Source: Pseudomonadota bacterium
Lineage (GTDB): Bacteria; Desulfobacterota; Desulfobacteria; Desulfobacterales; RPRI01
NCBI GenBank assembly: GCA_018817425.1
Contig: JAHITX010000034.1
Span: 1 to 64,000 of the forward strand
Direction: 5' to 3'
Length of the DNA stretch: 64,000 bases
A program made the position numbers and the translations under genes. Of this stretch, positions 1 through 8,567 are shown piece after piece. Numbering within the stretch: the stretch's first letter is position 1; each line of letters opens with the position of its first letter. The notes beneath the pieces are model-generated. The model did not search any database, was not told the origin of the DNA, and saw only the letters and a list, made by a program, of their open reading frames with translations.

Positions 1-1
1 A

Positions 2-100
2 ATAAAAAACATGAAAAACCGAGCTAAACAATTTGGCCTGAAACTGGTGGAAGCAGCTGATGTGGCTGGGACTGATATTGCTGTGCCATCAACAATATAA
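2..100 (+). CDS. C-terminal tail of an unidentified protein, cut by the window edge
   Basis: The frame is open from the first bases to a TAA at 98-100. An internal ATG at 11 would give only 29 residues, so this is either the end of a longer gene entering from the left or a chance ORF. The tail carries no recognisable motif. It points towards the convergent hflX gene. I do not recognise a family. Confidence 0.25.
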   Translation: MKNMKNRAKQFGLKLVEAADVAGTDIAVPSTI

Positions 101-130
101 TTTAAAGTTTATTGGGAGTATAGAATGTCT

Positions 131-1549
131 TTAAAAATCCCCCATCTTTTTTTGTAACCATATTAATGTTTCCGGGAAAGTCTTGAATGTTACTTGCGTT
201 CCTGTTTCGTCGTAGGATTCATTTATGATGCCGGCTTTGGTTCTTAACTGTCCTAAAAGGTGTCCTTTGTCGTACGGGATCAATATCGTGGTTTCGATCA
301 TATTTGATTCGAAATACTGAAGAATTTTCTTTCGTAGAAATGCGACATCCTCAGGGTTATGCGCAGAGATGAAGATTGCCTCTGGAAATTCACGTTGTAG
401 CTCTTCCAGCTCTCCGATTGTGAGTTTGTCAATTTTGTTCAGGATTATCCGGTTTGGAATTTTTTCACCACCGATCTCTTTCAGGACCGATTGCGTCACA
501 GCCAATTGAGATCGAAAAGCCGGATCGGAGGCATCGACCGTAAACAAAAGTAACGAAGCGGCAAGCGCCTCATCAAGAGTAGATTGGAAAGATGCAACTA
601 AATCGTGAGGTAATTTCTTTATAAATCCAACGGTATCGGAGATGAGTACCGGAGGAAAAGCCTCTGGCTGCAAAGATTTCACACGGGTATCAAGCGTTGC
701 AAATAATTTATCCTCTACCAATACATCGCTACCGGTCAGTTTTCGCATCAGCGACGATTTGCCGGCATTGGTATAACCGACCAGAGAGACCTGGAGATTT
801 TCTTTCCTGCGGCTGCGCCGTCTATTTTGCTCGTCGCGAATTCCAACAAGTTGTGACTTTAGTTCAGATATGCGGTCTCTGATACGACGCTTATCGAGTT
901 CGTGAGAAGTCTCTCCTGCGCCTTTAGATCCAATACCGCCGCCTTGACGATCACCTCCAAAATGAGATGCTCTCAGCCTTGGCGCCAAATAAGTCAACTT
1001 GGCGATCTCCACCTGAATGAGGGCCTCCCGGCTTTTGGCATGACGGCTGAATATTTCGAGGATCACACCGGTTCGATCCAAAACTTCGGCGCCGGTCGCT
1101 TTTTCAAGATTTTGCAATTGTTTAGTGGAAATTTCACCATCATAGACGACAACATCGGCTTGCACACTGTTTTTTGCCATTTGGTCATCGCTGGCACTCT
1201 CTTCATCTGAGCCGGCGAGACTGCCGACTGGATAATCGTCGTCCATGTCGTCGCAGGTTTCGTCGTCGCAGGTTTCATCTGGTGATTTCCGGCTGAATCC
1301 TTCAACAATTCCAGTGCCGCCGGTATAGCCGGCAAGTTTTTTTAATTTTCCTGCGCCCAATAAGGTTCCCATCTCAGGTTTTGGGCGGCGTTGGGTTAGC
1401 GTTGCGATGACTTCGAGACCCATGGTTTTAACCAGACGCCTGAGTTCGAGGAGAGACGAATCGTTCTCCTCATCGGAAACGCCATGAGTTTGAACTGAAA
1501 ACAAGACTGCCGTCTTCTTTCTTTTGTTATCATTTGATTGTTCGATCAT
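131..1549 (-). CDS. hflX: GTPase HflX
   Basis: Ribosome-associated GTPase of the HflX family, which in other bacteria binds 50S subunits and splits or rescues stalled ribosomes. The 472-residue product has the family order: an N-terminal HflX domain, a basic coiled-coil linker, then the G domain. G1 is GYTNAGKSS (about residues 257-265), G3 is DTVGF and G4 is NKID. The linker has the glycine-rich GGDRQGGGIGSKGAGE signature typical of HflX. Unusual is a very acidic, Cys-containing insertion at roughly residues 90-125, part of which comes from a 15-bp tandem duplication. The gene runs with rbgA on the minus strand, 50 bp downstream of it. Family assignment is secure; the role of the acidic insert is unknown. 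Confidence 0.95.
   Translation of the reverse strand: MIEQSNDNKRKKTAVLFSVQTHGVSDEENDSSLLELRRLVKTMGLEVIATLTQRRPKPEMGTLLGAGKLKKLAGYTGGTGIVEGFSRKSPDETCDDETCDDMDDDYPVGSLAGSDEESASDDQMAKNSVQADVVVYDGEISTKQLQNLEKATGAEVLDRTGVILEIFSRHAKSREALIQVEIAKLTYLAPRLRASHFGGDRQGGGIGSKGAGETSHELDKRRIRDRISELKSQLVGIRDEQNRRRSRRKENLQVSLVGYTNAGKSSLMRKLTGSDVLVEDKLFATLDTRVKSLQPEAFPPVLISDTVGFIKKLPHDLVASFQSTLDEALAASLLLFTVDASDPAFRSQLAVTQSVLKEIGGEKIPNRIILNKIDKLTIGELEELQREFPEAIFISAHNPEDVAFLRKKILQYFESNMIETTILIPYDKGHLLGQLRTKAGIINESYDETGTQVTFKTFPETLIWLQKKMGDF
1247..1276. repeat. Perfect 15-bp tandem repeat inside hflX
   Basis: Two adjacent identical copies of gtcgtcgcaggtttc (1247-1261 and 1262-1276) lie in the hflX coding sequence. 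Because the unit is a multiple of three it keeps the frame, producing a repeated DETCD motif in the acidic insertion. It looks like a recent slippage duplication. Confidence 0.85.
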
Positions 1550-1598
1550 ATTTTGTTTTGACCATCCGTATACAATTTAATAGGTTTCTTCGTTTCCA

Positions 1599-2441
1599 TT
1601 AACAACCTGGATATTCTAAAGTAATTTTACCCAGTTTCCCTTTCCTGAATTCACTCAAAACAATATTGGACGCTCGCATATAATCGACAATGCCAGTTTT
1701 TAAAAGGCAGCCCCTTTTGGCTGCAATATTTTCCAGAATTTCAAGGGTCGTTTTATCTTTAATATCAATTTTGAATCCGGCACATAATTCTTCCGGAACA
1801 ATTTCAATCAGTTTTTCTATAAGATTAGATGCAAGAGTCCTCACATCCAGAACATCATCATTTATGGTTCCGATAAAGGCGAGATTTGAAAAAGTTTCTT
1901 TATCTTCTCTGGGGCGCAAAATTCCAGGAGTATCCAGAAGTTCAAATTGTGATTTTGCCTCTATCCACTGTTTAGCCCGTGTAACTCCAGGTTTATTGGC
2001 AGCCTTGGCCTTTTTTTTCCCGGCTATGCAATTTATCAAAGTGGATTTGCCCACATTGGGTATACCTACCACCATGGCTCTTATGGATTTATTTTTGATT
2101 CCAGCCTTATTAATTGCATTACGGGCTAAATTCGCAATATTTTTCAAACCATCACCTGTAACAGCACTTACCAGCGCTACCTCGGTAACACCTCTTTTAA
2201 AAAAGGCAATCCACTTTTTGTTGCCATCATCACTGCTAAGGTCGCATTTATTCAAAATAATAATTTTTGCTTTTTGCCCGATTATTCTATCAATATTTAT
2301 ATCTTTACTGGATAAGGGAACCCTTGCATCCAAAACCTCGAAAACAATATCTACGGCTTTCAAGCTCTTTTTCAAAAGTTCCTCAGAAGTTTTCATATGT
2401 TTTGGAAACCAGCTTACATTTTCAGTCATTACAAACACCAT
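1599..2441 (-). CDS. rbgA: Ribosome biogenesis GTPase RbgA/YlqF
   Basis: Circularly permuted GTPase involved in late 50S subunit assembly in bacteria that carry it. The motif order shows the permutation: G4 NKCD comes first (about residue 63), followed by G1 GIPNVGKST (about 126-134) and G3 DTPG. The N-terminus has the WFPKHM signature close to the start, and a C-terminal ANTAR-like helical region follows. At 280 residues it has normal family length. Two in-frame ATGs exist; the second (2429) puts WFPKHM at the usual distance from the start and may be the true one, since neither has a strong ribosome binding site. It lies upstream of hflX on the same strand, so two ribosome-associated GTPases may be co-transcribed. 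Confidence 0.93.
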   Translation of the reverse strand: MVFVMTENVSWFPKHMKTSEELLKKSLKAVDIVFEVLDARVPLSSKDINIDRIIGQKAKIIILNKCDLSSDDGNKKWIAFFKRGVTEVALVSAVTGDGLKNIANLARNAINKAGIKNKSIRAMVVGIPNVGKSTLINCIAGKKKAKAANKPGVTRAKQWIEAKSQFELLDTPGILRPREDKETFSNLAFIGTINDDVLDVRTLASNLIEKLIEIVPEELCAGFKIDIKDKTTLEILENIAAKRGCLLKTGIVDYMRASNIVLSEFRKGKLGKITLEYPGC

Positions 2442-2469
2442 TTATTTTTTATATGCAGTTTTATTTTTT

Positions 2470-2499
2470 AGAGCAAGTAGGGTCAGAGCAAGTAAGGTC
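2470..2499. repeat. 15-bp near-perfect tandem repeat upstream of rbgA
   Basis: Two adjacent copies of agagcaagtaNggtc (2470-2484 and 2485-2499) differ at one base. They sit just upstream of the rbgA start in non-coding DNA. They could be a duplicated regulatory motif or a remnant of a REP-like element; neither is shown. Confidence 0.5.
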
Positions 2500-2646
2500 A
2501 CCCACCTTGATACGTGAATATTTAATCACTAATTAAGGTTTGAGCCCCGATCTTTTCTCTGATAGATGGTACCTGCTGATTCTTCTTTTTCTCCCGGTAC
2601 CAGACATCGTACTCACTTAAAAAACGGTATTAAGAATGGACACTAA

Positions 2647-2853
2647 CTAATTTTTTGGTAATATCAGAACAGGGATAGAAACCGTGTCTATAATGTTTTC
2701 ATCCGGAGTGTCAAAGGGAGATGAATACAGCTTATTGTGATGTTTATGCGCTGTAATTATTAAATCAATATTATCATTCCTCACATGCCTTTTGAGTTGA
2801 GTAGAATAGTTTTTCAATGGACCGCATGTTGATGTGATGTATGTTTTCTCCAT
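2647..2853 (-). pseudogene. Remnant of a universal stress protein (C-terminal part)
   Basis: The 68 residues match only the end of the UspA fold: a DLIIT strand, a basic HKHHNK stretch where the family has its nucleotide-binding glycine region, and a terminal IPVLILPKN strand. Full Usp domains are about 140 residues. The codon just upstream of the ATG is TAA, and no N-terminal half is evident in any frame nearby, so it appears to be a truncated relic rather than a working gene. It sits alone in an AT-rich spacer. An uncharacterised short protein is the alternative. Confidence 0.45.
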
Positions 2854-3599
2854 TTAACGCATGATTTCCCAGCTGTGACACAATATTTTAAACATGCGTC
2901 CCTTGGCCTCAGCCACTCACAGAACAGCTCATCAATATCATAATCGCTGAGAAAACAACAATATATATTTCTGTCTGAAATCAGGTATTTTCATTAACGC
3001 AAATATTTAAAGTAATAATTGTTTTAAAACCTACCTTAGGCAAGAACTTTGCAAAAAACCACAATATTGTCGGAAAACTTTACAATATTATTAATCACAT
3101 TACCTGCTATATAACTATTTAATCTATTCTATTAACATAATTTCAGATAGTTATAGCTATATTCATTTAAAAGCTTTGCAAGATTACAAGAATAGGTATT
3201 ATATTTGCAAACTGAACGAAGGTCATGAAGTTATATTTTCAACAAAATCCTTACACTATCTGAACAAAATAAATAATATACACGCTCCTAAGCATCTTTT
3301 TTCCAATATAAAAAACCTTTTAAATTTTAATTTATTCATTATGAATCCCAACGAGTTTGTTTATTAACATGCTTATAAAAATATCAGTTTAATTTAATAG
3401 CGGTTAGCTGCCCTGTTATTATCATTATTTGACTTTTTGCCTGATTATCATTATTTTATATTAAAGAAATTTTTAAAATAAACGATATTTTCTATATGAT
3501 CTTTGGGATAGTAAATATTTCGTTGTTTTAAAATTGTATTTATAAGAGATTAGAATCACCTTTAAGCAATTGTTATAAGTAATTTAATATATAAAATTT
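2854..3599. other. AT-rich spacer between the Usp remnant and clpS
   Basis: About 750 bases with no gene I can support. A 63-codon ORF at 3176-3367 needs a TTG start, has strongly AT-driven composition and no recognisable motif. The only candidate signal is a promoter-like pair near 3429-3457. Confidence 0.6.
3429..3457 (+). promoter_or_regulatory. Candidate sigma-70 promoter for clpS-clpA-aat
   Basis: TTGACT at 3429-3434 and TATTTT at 3452-3457 are separated by 17 bp. They lie about 140 bp upstream of the clpS ATG and are the best match in a very AT-rich spacer, where chance matches are common. Confidence 0.25.
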
Positions 3600-3917
3600 A
3601 TGGGAACCAATATAAGTCCGGAAATTGAAGAAAACATCATTTCTGAAACCAGGAAGGAAATTAAAGAACCTTCCATGTATACAATATTGCTCCACAATGA
3701 CGATTATACTACCATGGATTTTGTCGTTGAAATACTAATGAGCATATTCCATAAATCAACTGAAGAAGCAATATATATTATGCTGAATGTCCACAAAAAA
3801 GGGGTTGGAATATGCGGCATGTATGCATATGAAGTGGCTGAAACAAAAATGAATTCTGTGCATTCTCTTGCCCGTGAAAGGGGATTTCCACTAAGATGTT
3901 CTATAGAGAAGGGGTAA
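3600..3917 (+). CDS. clpS: ATP-dependent Clp protease adaptor ClpS
   Basis: N-recognin adaptor that binds proteins with destabilising N-terminal residues and delivers them to ClpAP. The core carries the family signature: HNDDYTTMDFVVEIL near residues 31-45, the IM..VH..G.G.CG.Y segment and the final EVAETK motif. At 105 residues it has normal length, with a flexible acidic N-terminal arm. The start at 3600 lacks a clear Shine-Dalgarno sequence. It is 4 bp upstream of clpA, indicating an operon and translational coupling. With aat two genes downstream, the operon encodes both the tagging and the recognition steps of the bacterial Leu/N-degron pathway. Confidence 0.95.
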   Translation: MGTNISPEIEENIISETRKEIKEPSMYTILLHNDDYTTMDFVVEILMSIFHKSTEEAIYIMLNVHKKGVGICGMYAYEVAETKMNSVHSLARERGFPLRCSIEKG

Positions 3918-3921
3918 TATA

Positions 3922-6162
3922 ATGATTAGCAGGGAACTGAGCGCTACACTTGGACTTGCAGTAAAGGAAGCAAAAAAAAGACGCCATGAATTTGCAGGCA
4001 CGGAGCATCTTTTGTTTGCGATTTTGCACGATACTACAGGAATTGAAATAATTGAAAATTGTGGCGGCAATGTAAAAAATCTTTATAATTCCTTGGAAAA
4101 TTATTTTAAAATGCGGGTTGAAACCACCCCTGAAGGAGTAAAATATGTGCTGCAACAAACAACCGGTTTCCAGAGGGTAATACAAAGAGCTTTCAACCAT
4201 GCCCGTTCTGCAGAAAAACAGGAAGTTGAAATAGGAGATATCCTGGTATCCATTTTTGATGAAAAAGATTCCTATGCAGAATATTTTTTGACATTAGAAG
4301 GAATTACACGGCTTGATGTCTTAAATTATATTTCTCATAATATTCCGAAAGCTTCTCCAGGACAAGCTGAGGGCGGATTTGTTAAAACAGATAAGGCGGA
4401 TAAGAAAAAGAAAGCGGATTTTCTCGAATCATTTACAATTGATCTTATCAAACTGGCGGCAGAAGGCAAACTTGATCCTTTAATCGGCCGTAATCTTGAA
4501 TTAGAACGCACCTTACAGATTCTTTGCAGAAGAAGAAAAAACAATCCGATTTTTGTTGGAGATCCCGGAGTTGGGAAAACAGCTCTGGCAGAAGGGCTTG
4601 CTCAGAAAATAATAGCAGGAGATGTCCCGGACTTGCTTAAAAATATTCATATTTATTCTCTTGATATGGGTTCTGTTCTTGCCGGAACAAAATTTAGGGG
4701 AGATTTTGAGCAACGGATGAAAGGAATCATTTCGGAACTTCGGGAAAGAAAGGATTCCGTATTGTTTATAGATGAAATCCATACGATTGTCGGAGCAGGT
4801 GCTACAAGCAGCGGTTCAATGGATGCATCCAATATATTAAAACCAGCTCTTGTGTCGGGTGACTTGCGATGTATCGGCTCTACTACTTACGAGGAGTATA
4901 AAAACTATTTTATAAAAGACAGAGCTTTATCCCGTCGTTTTGAAAAAATTGAACTTCCCGAACCGACGGTTACTGAAACTGTACGGATATTAAAAGGCTT
5001 GAAATGCCACTATGAAGCGCATCATGGCATCGAATATACTGATGCCTCACTGAAAGCTGCCGCCGAACTTTCTGCAAAGTATGTAAACGACAGATATCTG
5101 CCTGATAAGGCAATCGACGTAATAGACGAAGCAGGAGCTTTTGTAAGATTTTCAAACCCTGTTCGCAGAAAAAAAATACAGCCATCCGATATTGAAAAAA
5201 TTGTAGCAAAAATGGCAAGAATTCCGGAAAAAAGCGTATCTTCTTCCGACCGCGTAAAGCTTGAAAATCTTGAAAACAATTTAAAAAGCGTGGTTTTCGG
5301 ACAGGATGACGCTATAAAATCTCTTGTAACTTCAATAAAACGATCAAGAGCAGGGCTTGGAATTCTTCATCATCCTATTGGGTCATTTCTTTTTACAGGC
5401 CCCACAGGTGTAGGCAAAACAGAAGTCGCAAGGCAGATTTCACGCATCATGGGAATAGAATTCATGCGTTTTGACATGAGCGAATACATGGAAAAACATG
5501 CTGTAGCCCGTCTTATAGGAGCTCCGCCCGGTTATATCGGCTTTGATCAGGCTGGGCTTTTAACTGATGGAATACGCAAACATCCCCATTGTGTGTTGCT
5601 GTTCGATGAGATAGAAAAAGCACACCCCGATATTTATAATATTCTTCTTCAGGTTCTTGATCATGCCACACTTACCGACAACAACGGGAAAAAAGCGGAT
5701 TTTAGAAATGTTATAATTATCATGACATCAAATGCCGGAGCCCGTGAAATGAGCGCCCAGACAATCGGCTTTGCAGAAGTAAAATATGATCCTGAAAGCA
5801 AAGGGAATAAAGCAATTGAAAACCTTTTCAACCCGGAATTTAGAAACCGGCTTGATGATATAATTAATTTCAAACCATTAACTCTTGATATCATGGAGAT
5901 GGTTGTTGATAAATTCATGGATGAACTTAAAGAACAACTTACTGCAAAAAAAGTCTCTCTATCATATTCAACCAGTATAAGAACCTGGCTTGCACAAAAA
6001 GGCTATGACCTAAGATATGGAGCAAGACCTCTTGGAAGAGTTCTTCAGCTTGAAATTAAAGATGTTCTTTCGGATGAAATTTTGTTTGGAAAACTCAAAA
6101 AAGGTGGAAGCGTGGTTCTTGATATTGAAAATGACAAACCTGCTTTTTCTTTTGCATCTTAA
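3922..6162 (+). CDS. clpA: ATP-dependent Clp protease ATPase subunit ClpA
   Basis: Hsp100 unfoldase that feeds substrates to ClpP in the cytoplasm. The 746-residue protein has the full ClpA order: an N-terminal double Clp-N domain (about 1-140), AAA-1 with Walker A GDPGVGKTA from residue 213 and Walker B FIDEIHT, then AAA-2 with Walker A GPTGVGKTE from residue 493 and LLFDEIEKA. The short linker between the AAA modules, without the long ClpB middle domain, and the close coupling to clpS make it ClpA rather than ClpB or ClpC. No clpP gene is in the window. The C-terminus ends with the usual D2 small domain. Confidence 0.96.
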   Translation: MISRELSATLGLAVKEAKKRRHEFAGTEHLLFAILHDTTGIEIIENCGGNVKNLYNSLENYFKMRVETTPEGVKYVLQQTTGFQRVIQRAFNHARSAEKQEVEIGDILVSIFDEKDSYAEYFLTLEGITRLDVLNYISHNIPKASPGQAEGGFVKTDKADKKKKADFLESFTIDLIKLAAEGKLDPLIGRNLELERTLQILCRRRKNNPIFVGDPGVGKTALAEGLAQKIIAGDVPDLLKNIHIYSLDMGSVLAGTKFRGDFEQRMKGIISELRERKDSVLFIDEIHTIVGAGATSSGSMDASNILKPALVSGDLRCIGSTTYEEYKNYFIKDRALSRRFEKIELPEPTVTETVRILKGLKCHYEAHHGIEYTDASLKAAAELSAKYVNDRYLPDKAIDVIDEAGAFVRFSNPVRRKKIQPSDIEKIVAKMARIPEKSVSSSDRVKLENLENNLKSVVFGQDDAIKSLVTSIKRSRAGLGILHHPIGSFLFTGPTGVGKTEVARQISRIMGIEFMRFDMSEYMEKHAVARLIGAPPGYIGFDQAGLLTDGIRKHPHCVLLFDEIEKAHPDIYNILLQVLDHATLTDNNGKKADFRNVIIIMTSNAGAREMSAQTIGFAEVKYDPESKGNKAIENLFNPEFRNRLDDIINFKPLTLDIMEMVVDKFMDELKEQLTAKKVSLSYSTSIRTWLAQKGYDLRYGARPLGRVLQLEIKDVLSDEILFGKLKKGGSVVLDIENDKPAFSFAS

Positions 6163-6203
6163 TACATTGCTGAAAAATCAAGGTTTGCTTTTTAAGAATA
6201 TTA

Positions 6204-6890
6204 ATGCCAGTTTATCGTCTTAATAAAGAAATAATTTTCCCTCCGCCGCAACTTGCCGGCGAAGAAGGTCTTCTTGCTATAGGAGGCGATCTTAGTAAAG
6301 AGCGCCTCCTGCTTGCTTACAATCTTGGCATATTTCCATGGTATTCCAAAGGTGAGCCCATACTCTGGTGGTCGCCCGATCCTCGTCTTGTTTTATATCC
6401 GGATGAAATCAGGATTTCAAAAAGTCTTTATAAAGTCATTAAGAAAGAAATTTTTCATATAACTTTTGATTCGGCGTTTGAACAGGTTATCAATTCGTGT
6501 GCCTTCACAAATAACCGGAAAACCGAGGGTACCTGGATTGTGCCTGAAATGATAGATGCATATTGCATGCTTCATAAATCAGGCTATGCCCATTCGGTAG
6601 AAGCATGGAAAGACAATAAACTCGTGGGCGGACTCTACGGGGTTTCGCTGGGAAGATGCTTTTTCGGTGAATCCATGTTTTCTGTTGAAAGCAATGCTTC
6701 CAAGGTAGCATTTGTTGCTATTGTAAAATGCCTTAAAGATAATGCTTTTGATTTTATCGACTGTCAGATTGCAACCGAACATCTTAAACGTTTCGGGGCA
6801 AAAGAAATACCAAGAAGCCTTTTTTTAAAACAATTAAAAAAAGCTCTTATTTTACCAACTTTTAAAGGTAAATGGGAGTATGAAAATTAA
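6204..6890 (+). CDS. aat: Leucyl/phenylalanyl-tRNA--protein transferase
   Basis: Transfers Leu or Phe from aminoacyl-tRNA to N-terminal Lys or Arg of proteins, creating degrons that ClpS recognises. Family hallmarks are the FPPP start of the mature core (residues 12-15), YNLGIFPWYS followed by ILWWSPDPR, the SVE.W block and the GRCFFGESMFS motif. The 228-residue length is normal. It starts 41 bp after clpA and is surely in the same transcript. The clpS-clpA-aat order joins enzyme, adaptor and unfoldase in one unit. Confidence 0.96.
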   Translation: MPVYRLNKEIIFPPPQLAGEEGLLAIGGDLSKERLLLAYNLGIFPWYSKGEPILWWSPDPRLVLYPDEIRISKSLYKVIKKEIFHITFDSAFEQVINSCAFTNNRKTEGTWIVPEMIDAYCMLHKSGYAHSVEAWKDNKLVGGLYGVSLGRCFFGESMFSVESNASKVAFVAIVKCLKDNAFDFIDCQIATEHLKRFGAKEIPRSLFLKQLKKALILPTFKGKWEYEN

Positions 6891-7159
6891 TCTATAAATA
6901 TTTTTATCCTTGGGTTTAAATTATATATCTTGAAAAAACAGAATTTACTGATAATATATTGCAAATATTAATACCTGTCTGAAAACATTTAGCTAAAATG
7001 GCATTTATTTAATAAAATGAAATTATTTAAAATAATTTTAATTAGTTTTTGACAGCATTATTCCTTTGTGCTTTATTAACCAACCGCTATTTATGCGTCT
7101 GAAAATATGGTGGGCCGTTAAAACGTCCGTAAAGAATTTTTTTCCATAAGAGGTGGAAT

Positions 7160-7633
7160 ATGAAACAAAAATATATAATTACAAAAGATGATGAAAATAA
7201 TAATTTTATTATAAGTGAATATGCCGAGCTTGATAAAGAATTATTTTCAATGCTTTGCGAAGAAACTTATAATACGTCCATTATAAAGGATGCGATTTCA
7301 ATAGGAAAAGATGAATTGATTGCTGCTCTTCGTACTCACAATTTTTTCCCTCCTATTTTGCAGGCCGAAAAATTAGCTGAAGCAATATTAGCTTTGCATG
7401 ATTCGCAAAACGTTCAATCCACCGAAGTATTATTTGATGATGCCAGCCATCTTACCAAAGAGGTTGTTGAATTGTTGGAGGACGAACCCATAGACGAAGA
7501 ACCGGAAGAGATAGAGGAAATATTTGATGAAAGTTTTGATGAAAAATATGATGCTAAAACTCCGATAACCGGTCGCAAAGCAAGCATTTCAATTGCCGAA
7601 GATGAATTTGTTGAGGGCGATGAGGATATATAA
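7160..7633 (+). CDS. Conserved hypothetical acidic protein
   Basis: A 157-residue cytoplasmic protein without signal peptide or membrane segments. The first ~95 residues look globular and mixed alpha/beta; the rest is strongly acidic (runs of E and D at about 105-135) and probably disordered, ending in EFVEGDEDI. An AGGTGG ribosome binding site lies 8 bases before the ATG. It is monocistronic, preceded by 269 bases of AT-rich spacer, and converges on the bat operon across an inverted-repeat element. I do not recognise a family. Confidence 0.7.
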   Translation: MKQKYIITKDDENNNFIISEYAELDKELFSMLCEETYNTSIIKDAISIGKDELIAALRTHNFFPPILQAEKLAEAILALHDSQNVQSTEVLFDDASHLTKEVVELLEDEPIDEEPEEIEEIFDESFDEKYDAKTPITGRKASISIAEDEFVEGDEDI

Positions 7634-7660
7634 TTGGAATATCTTTACCTTATTTATTAT

Positions 7661-7805
7661 GAGCCAGTTTCAAAACGCCCCATTTTGGCCGATCTCTGCG
7701 TTGGGCTCAAATTTCAATCCTCGAAATACTAACTGTATTCCTGTGGTTGAAATTTTCTCCCGCCTTGAGCTTGACCAAACTGAAACGTTTTGAAAGTGGC
7801 TCATT
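7661..7805. mobile_element. MITE-like inverted-repeat element, copy 1
   Basis: About 145 bp bounded by near-perfect inverted repeats: gagccagtttcaaaacg on the left and cgttttgaaagtggctc on the right. ATTAT flanks both sides (7656-7660 and 7806-7810), a plausible 5-bp target duplication. Internally it has a second imperfect hairpin (cctcgaaatac / gtattcctgtgg). A second copy is at 40123-40287. It has no ORF of its own, so it is a non-autonomous element or large palindromic REP. It overlaps the 3' end of batE and lies between two convergent genes, where its folded transcript could also act as a bidirectional terminator. Confidence 0.8.
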
Positions 7806-8567
7806 ATTTATAATATTTTTCAGCGCCCCGTTATTGATCCATCCTCGTTTTTTATCAGGCAGGCTAATAATAGACCACCCTTCTTCTGATCTTTCATGGT
7901 GCACTACAGTACCTTCATGAAGCTTAAACAACAGCGTATCTTTAGCGTCCGGTCCGGCATGGATATTTGCCTCTTTTTCAAGTATTACCGCCCGGTCATC
8001 CGTATTTAAAAGATACCATTTTATGCCTAAAGAAGTACCGGAAATCATCCATACGATAAAAAGAATCATTGATGCATAGTATATCCATTCCGTTTTTTTA
8101 AAAAGCCTGACAAATAGAATCCCCCAGAAAAAGATGTTTAGACCGGCAAAACAGTAAAACAATTCCATCATATTTGTTGAGCCGATCCAAAAAAAAGCCA
8201 TTTCCAAAAAACCATGGGGTTCTTCTATAGCATCCTGAATCCTGTCACGGGCATATTTTAGATTATATTTCAAATCTGCATCTCTTGGAATCAGGATACG
8301 GGCACGCTCGTAATTTAAAATTGCATACCCGGAAAGATCCATGCGCAGGTAAGCGTTCCCCAGGTTATAATACATGTGCCCGTTTTTATATCCGGCCCTT
8401 ATTAACTGCGTATAACCATCTACTGATTCGGAAAAACGGCCTTGCTTGTATGCCATGTTGGCTTTGAAATAAGTCTCCTCCCATCCGCTTGTTTGGGAAT
8501 GGCTGGCAGTAATTGGAAGAATTGCCAATACGAAGATTATAATAATCAAAGCTTTAAAAGTTCTCAC
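7707..8567 (-). CDS. batE: BatE-like TPR/SH3 membrane protein
   Basis: Last gene of the Bat operon. The 286-residue product has an N-terminal signal/anchor (about 1-24), TPR helices with the YYNLGNAYLR motif (about 30-110), two hydrophobic membrane segments (about 120-170) and a bacterial SH3-like domain with EANIHAGP and WSIISLPD.RRG-type strands (about 195-255). This is the usual BatE layout. It overlaps batD by 4 bp. The last ~31 residues, from EPLSKRF onward, are encoded by the inverted-repeat element at 7661-7805, so the original C-terminus has been replaced or extended by element sequence. The exact role of BatE is unknown in general; a periplasmic or membrane scaffold for the VWA proteins is inferred. 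Confidence 0.82.
   Translation of the reverse strand: MRTFKALIIIIFVLAILPITASHSQTSGWEETYFKANMAYKQGRFSESVDGYTQLIRAGYKNGHMYYNLGNAYLRMDLSGYAILNYERARILIPRDADLKYNLKYARDRIQDAIEEPHGFLEMAFFWIGSTNMMELFYCFAGLNIFFWGILFVRLFKKTEWIYYASMILFIVWMISGTSLGIKWYLLNTDDRAVILEKEANIHAGPDAKDTLLFKLHEGTVVHHERSEEGWSIISLPDKKRGWINNGALKNIINNEPLSKRFSLVKLKAGENFNHRNTVSISRIEI

Noticed and set aside
3176-3367. 63-codon ORF in the AT-rich spacer before clpS
   Set aside because: Needs a TTG start, lacks a ribosome binding site, and the composition follows the AT-rich background.
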